The position numbers were made by a program, and so were the translations under genes. Of a DNA stretch of 14,090 bases, positions 13,988-14,090 are shown piece by piece (positions within the stretch are counted from its first letter, which is position 1; every line of letters begins with the position of its first letter). Origin of the DNA: Oscillospiraceae bacterium (GTDB taxonomy: Bacteria; Bacillota; Clostridia; Oscillospirales; Oscillospiraceae); contig JAISTA010000099.1 in NCBI GenBank assembly GCA_031272845.1, forward strand, positions 1 through 14,090, written 5' to 3'. The notes below the pieces were generated by a model. That model was given only the letters and a program-made list of their open reading frames with translations. It did no database searches and was not told the origin of the DNA.

Positions 13988-14090
13988 TCAAACCACTTGA
14001 AAAACGTCACGTCTTTGCGGCCTATTTTCCGTATTGCTGTGTCGTCGTCCTTGCCGGGTTACAACACGCCTGCGTCCTCCTCCTGGCAAT
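13984..14090 (+). other. Unidentified sequence replacing the end of the broken gene
   Basis: Beyond the NENVI codons, similarity to the broken gene stops abruptly. One plus frame from 13984 stays open to the window edge and reads IVKPLEKRHVFAAYF, then a Cys/Val-rich part (YCCVVVLAGLQHACVLLLA). It has no start codon or ribosome site and is probably part of a repeat or inserted element rather than a gene. The element's far end lies outside the window. Confidence 0.3.

Noticed and set aside
1..14090. CRISPR array, tRNA or rRNA genes, transposase or integrase
   Set aside because: Looked for on both strands; no regularly spaced repeats, cloverleaf or rRNA blocks, or mobile-element proteins were seen.

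Overview
The window looks like chromosomal DNA from a GC-rich (by eye about 55%) Gram-positive bacterium, probably a Clostridia/Oscillospirales-type Bacillota. The grounds are a YqeG phosphatase next to an M24 Xaa-Pro peptidase, Shine-Dalgarno sites of the GGAGG type, several TTG starts, a UroD-like corrinoid-methyltransferase relative, and hairpin-rich intergenic repeats. This placement is inference from gene content; no 16S or other phylogenetic marker was compared.

Left part (1-7948). A hairpin-rich repeat-like stretch (11-210) is followed on the minus strand by an M24 aminopeptidase and yqeG, overlapping by 4 nt. Divergent from yqeG is an unrecognised ~259-residue protein. It converges on a second minus-strand cluster that reads lysC -> mnmG -> a divergent thymidylate-synthase-fold enzyme -> rarA, with gaps of 10 nt, an 8-nt overlap and 22 nt. 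lysC carries a strongly marked internal start, as in the alpha/beta aspartokinase of Bacillus. mnmG and the thymidylate-synthase-like enzyme both belong to families that consume methylene-tetrahydrofolate.

Middle (7949-11416). A divergent promoter region drives lysC leftwards and, behind a leader of about 210 nt, a UroD-family protein rightwards that ends in a strong intrinsic terminator. Next comes a compact, visibly AT-richer type II restriction-modification cassette. It holds an m5C methyltransferase and, overlapping it by 4 nt, an endonuclease that resembles the Eco47II (GGNCC) family. A 17-bp bidirectional terminator closes it. GGNCC is rare over the whole window (10 sites by eye), which fits this specificity.

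Right part (11471-14090). cysK (minus) has a perfect TTGACA-N17-TATAAT promoter. It diverges from a Cys/Met-metabolism PLP enzyme of the cystathionine gamma-synthase/lyase type. The shared 171-nt spacer has an inverted repeat just downstream of the cysK start point, a candidate operator for sulfur control. Last is a frameshifted and truncated DUF5655-like gene, cut off by unrelated sequence that runs off the window.

Most of the window is core metabolism and housekeeping. The accessory material is the R-M cassette, the broken DUF5655-like gene and the repeat-like ends. I do not see a clearly new multi-gene system. The best leads are the GGNCC depletion tied to the R-M genes, the dual-start lysC, the orphan gene at 1936-2715 and the divergent thymidylate-synthase-like enzyme.
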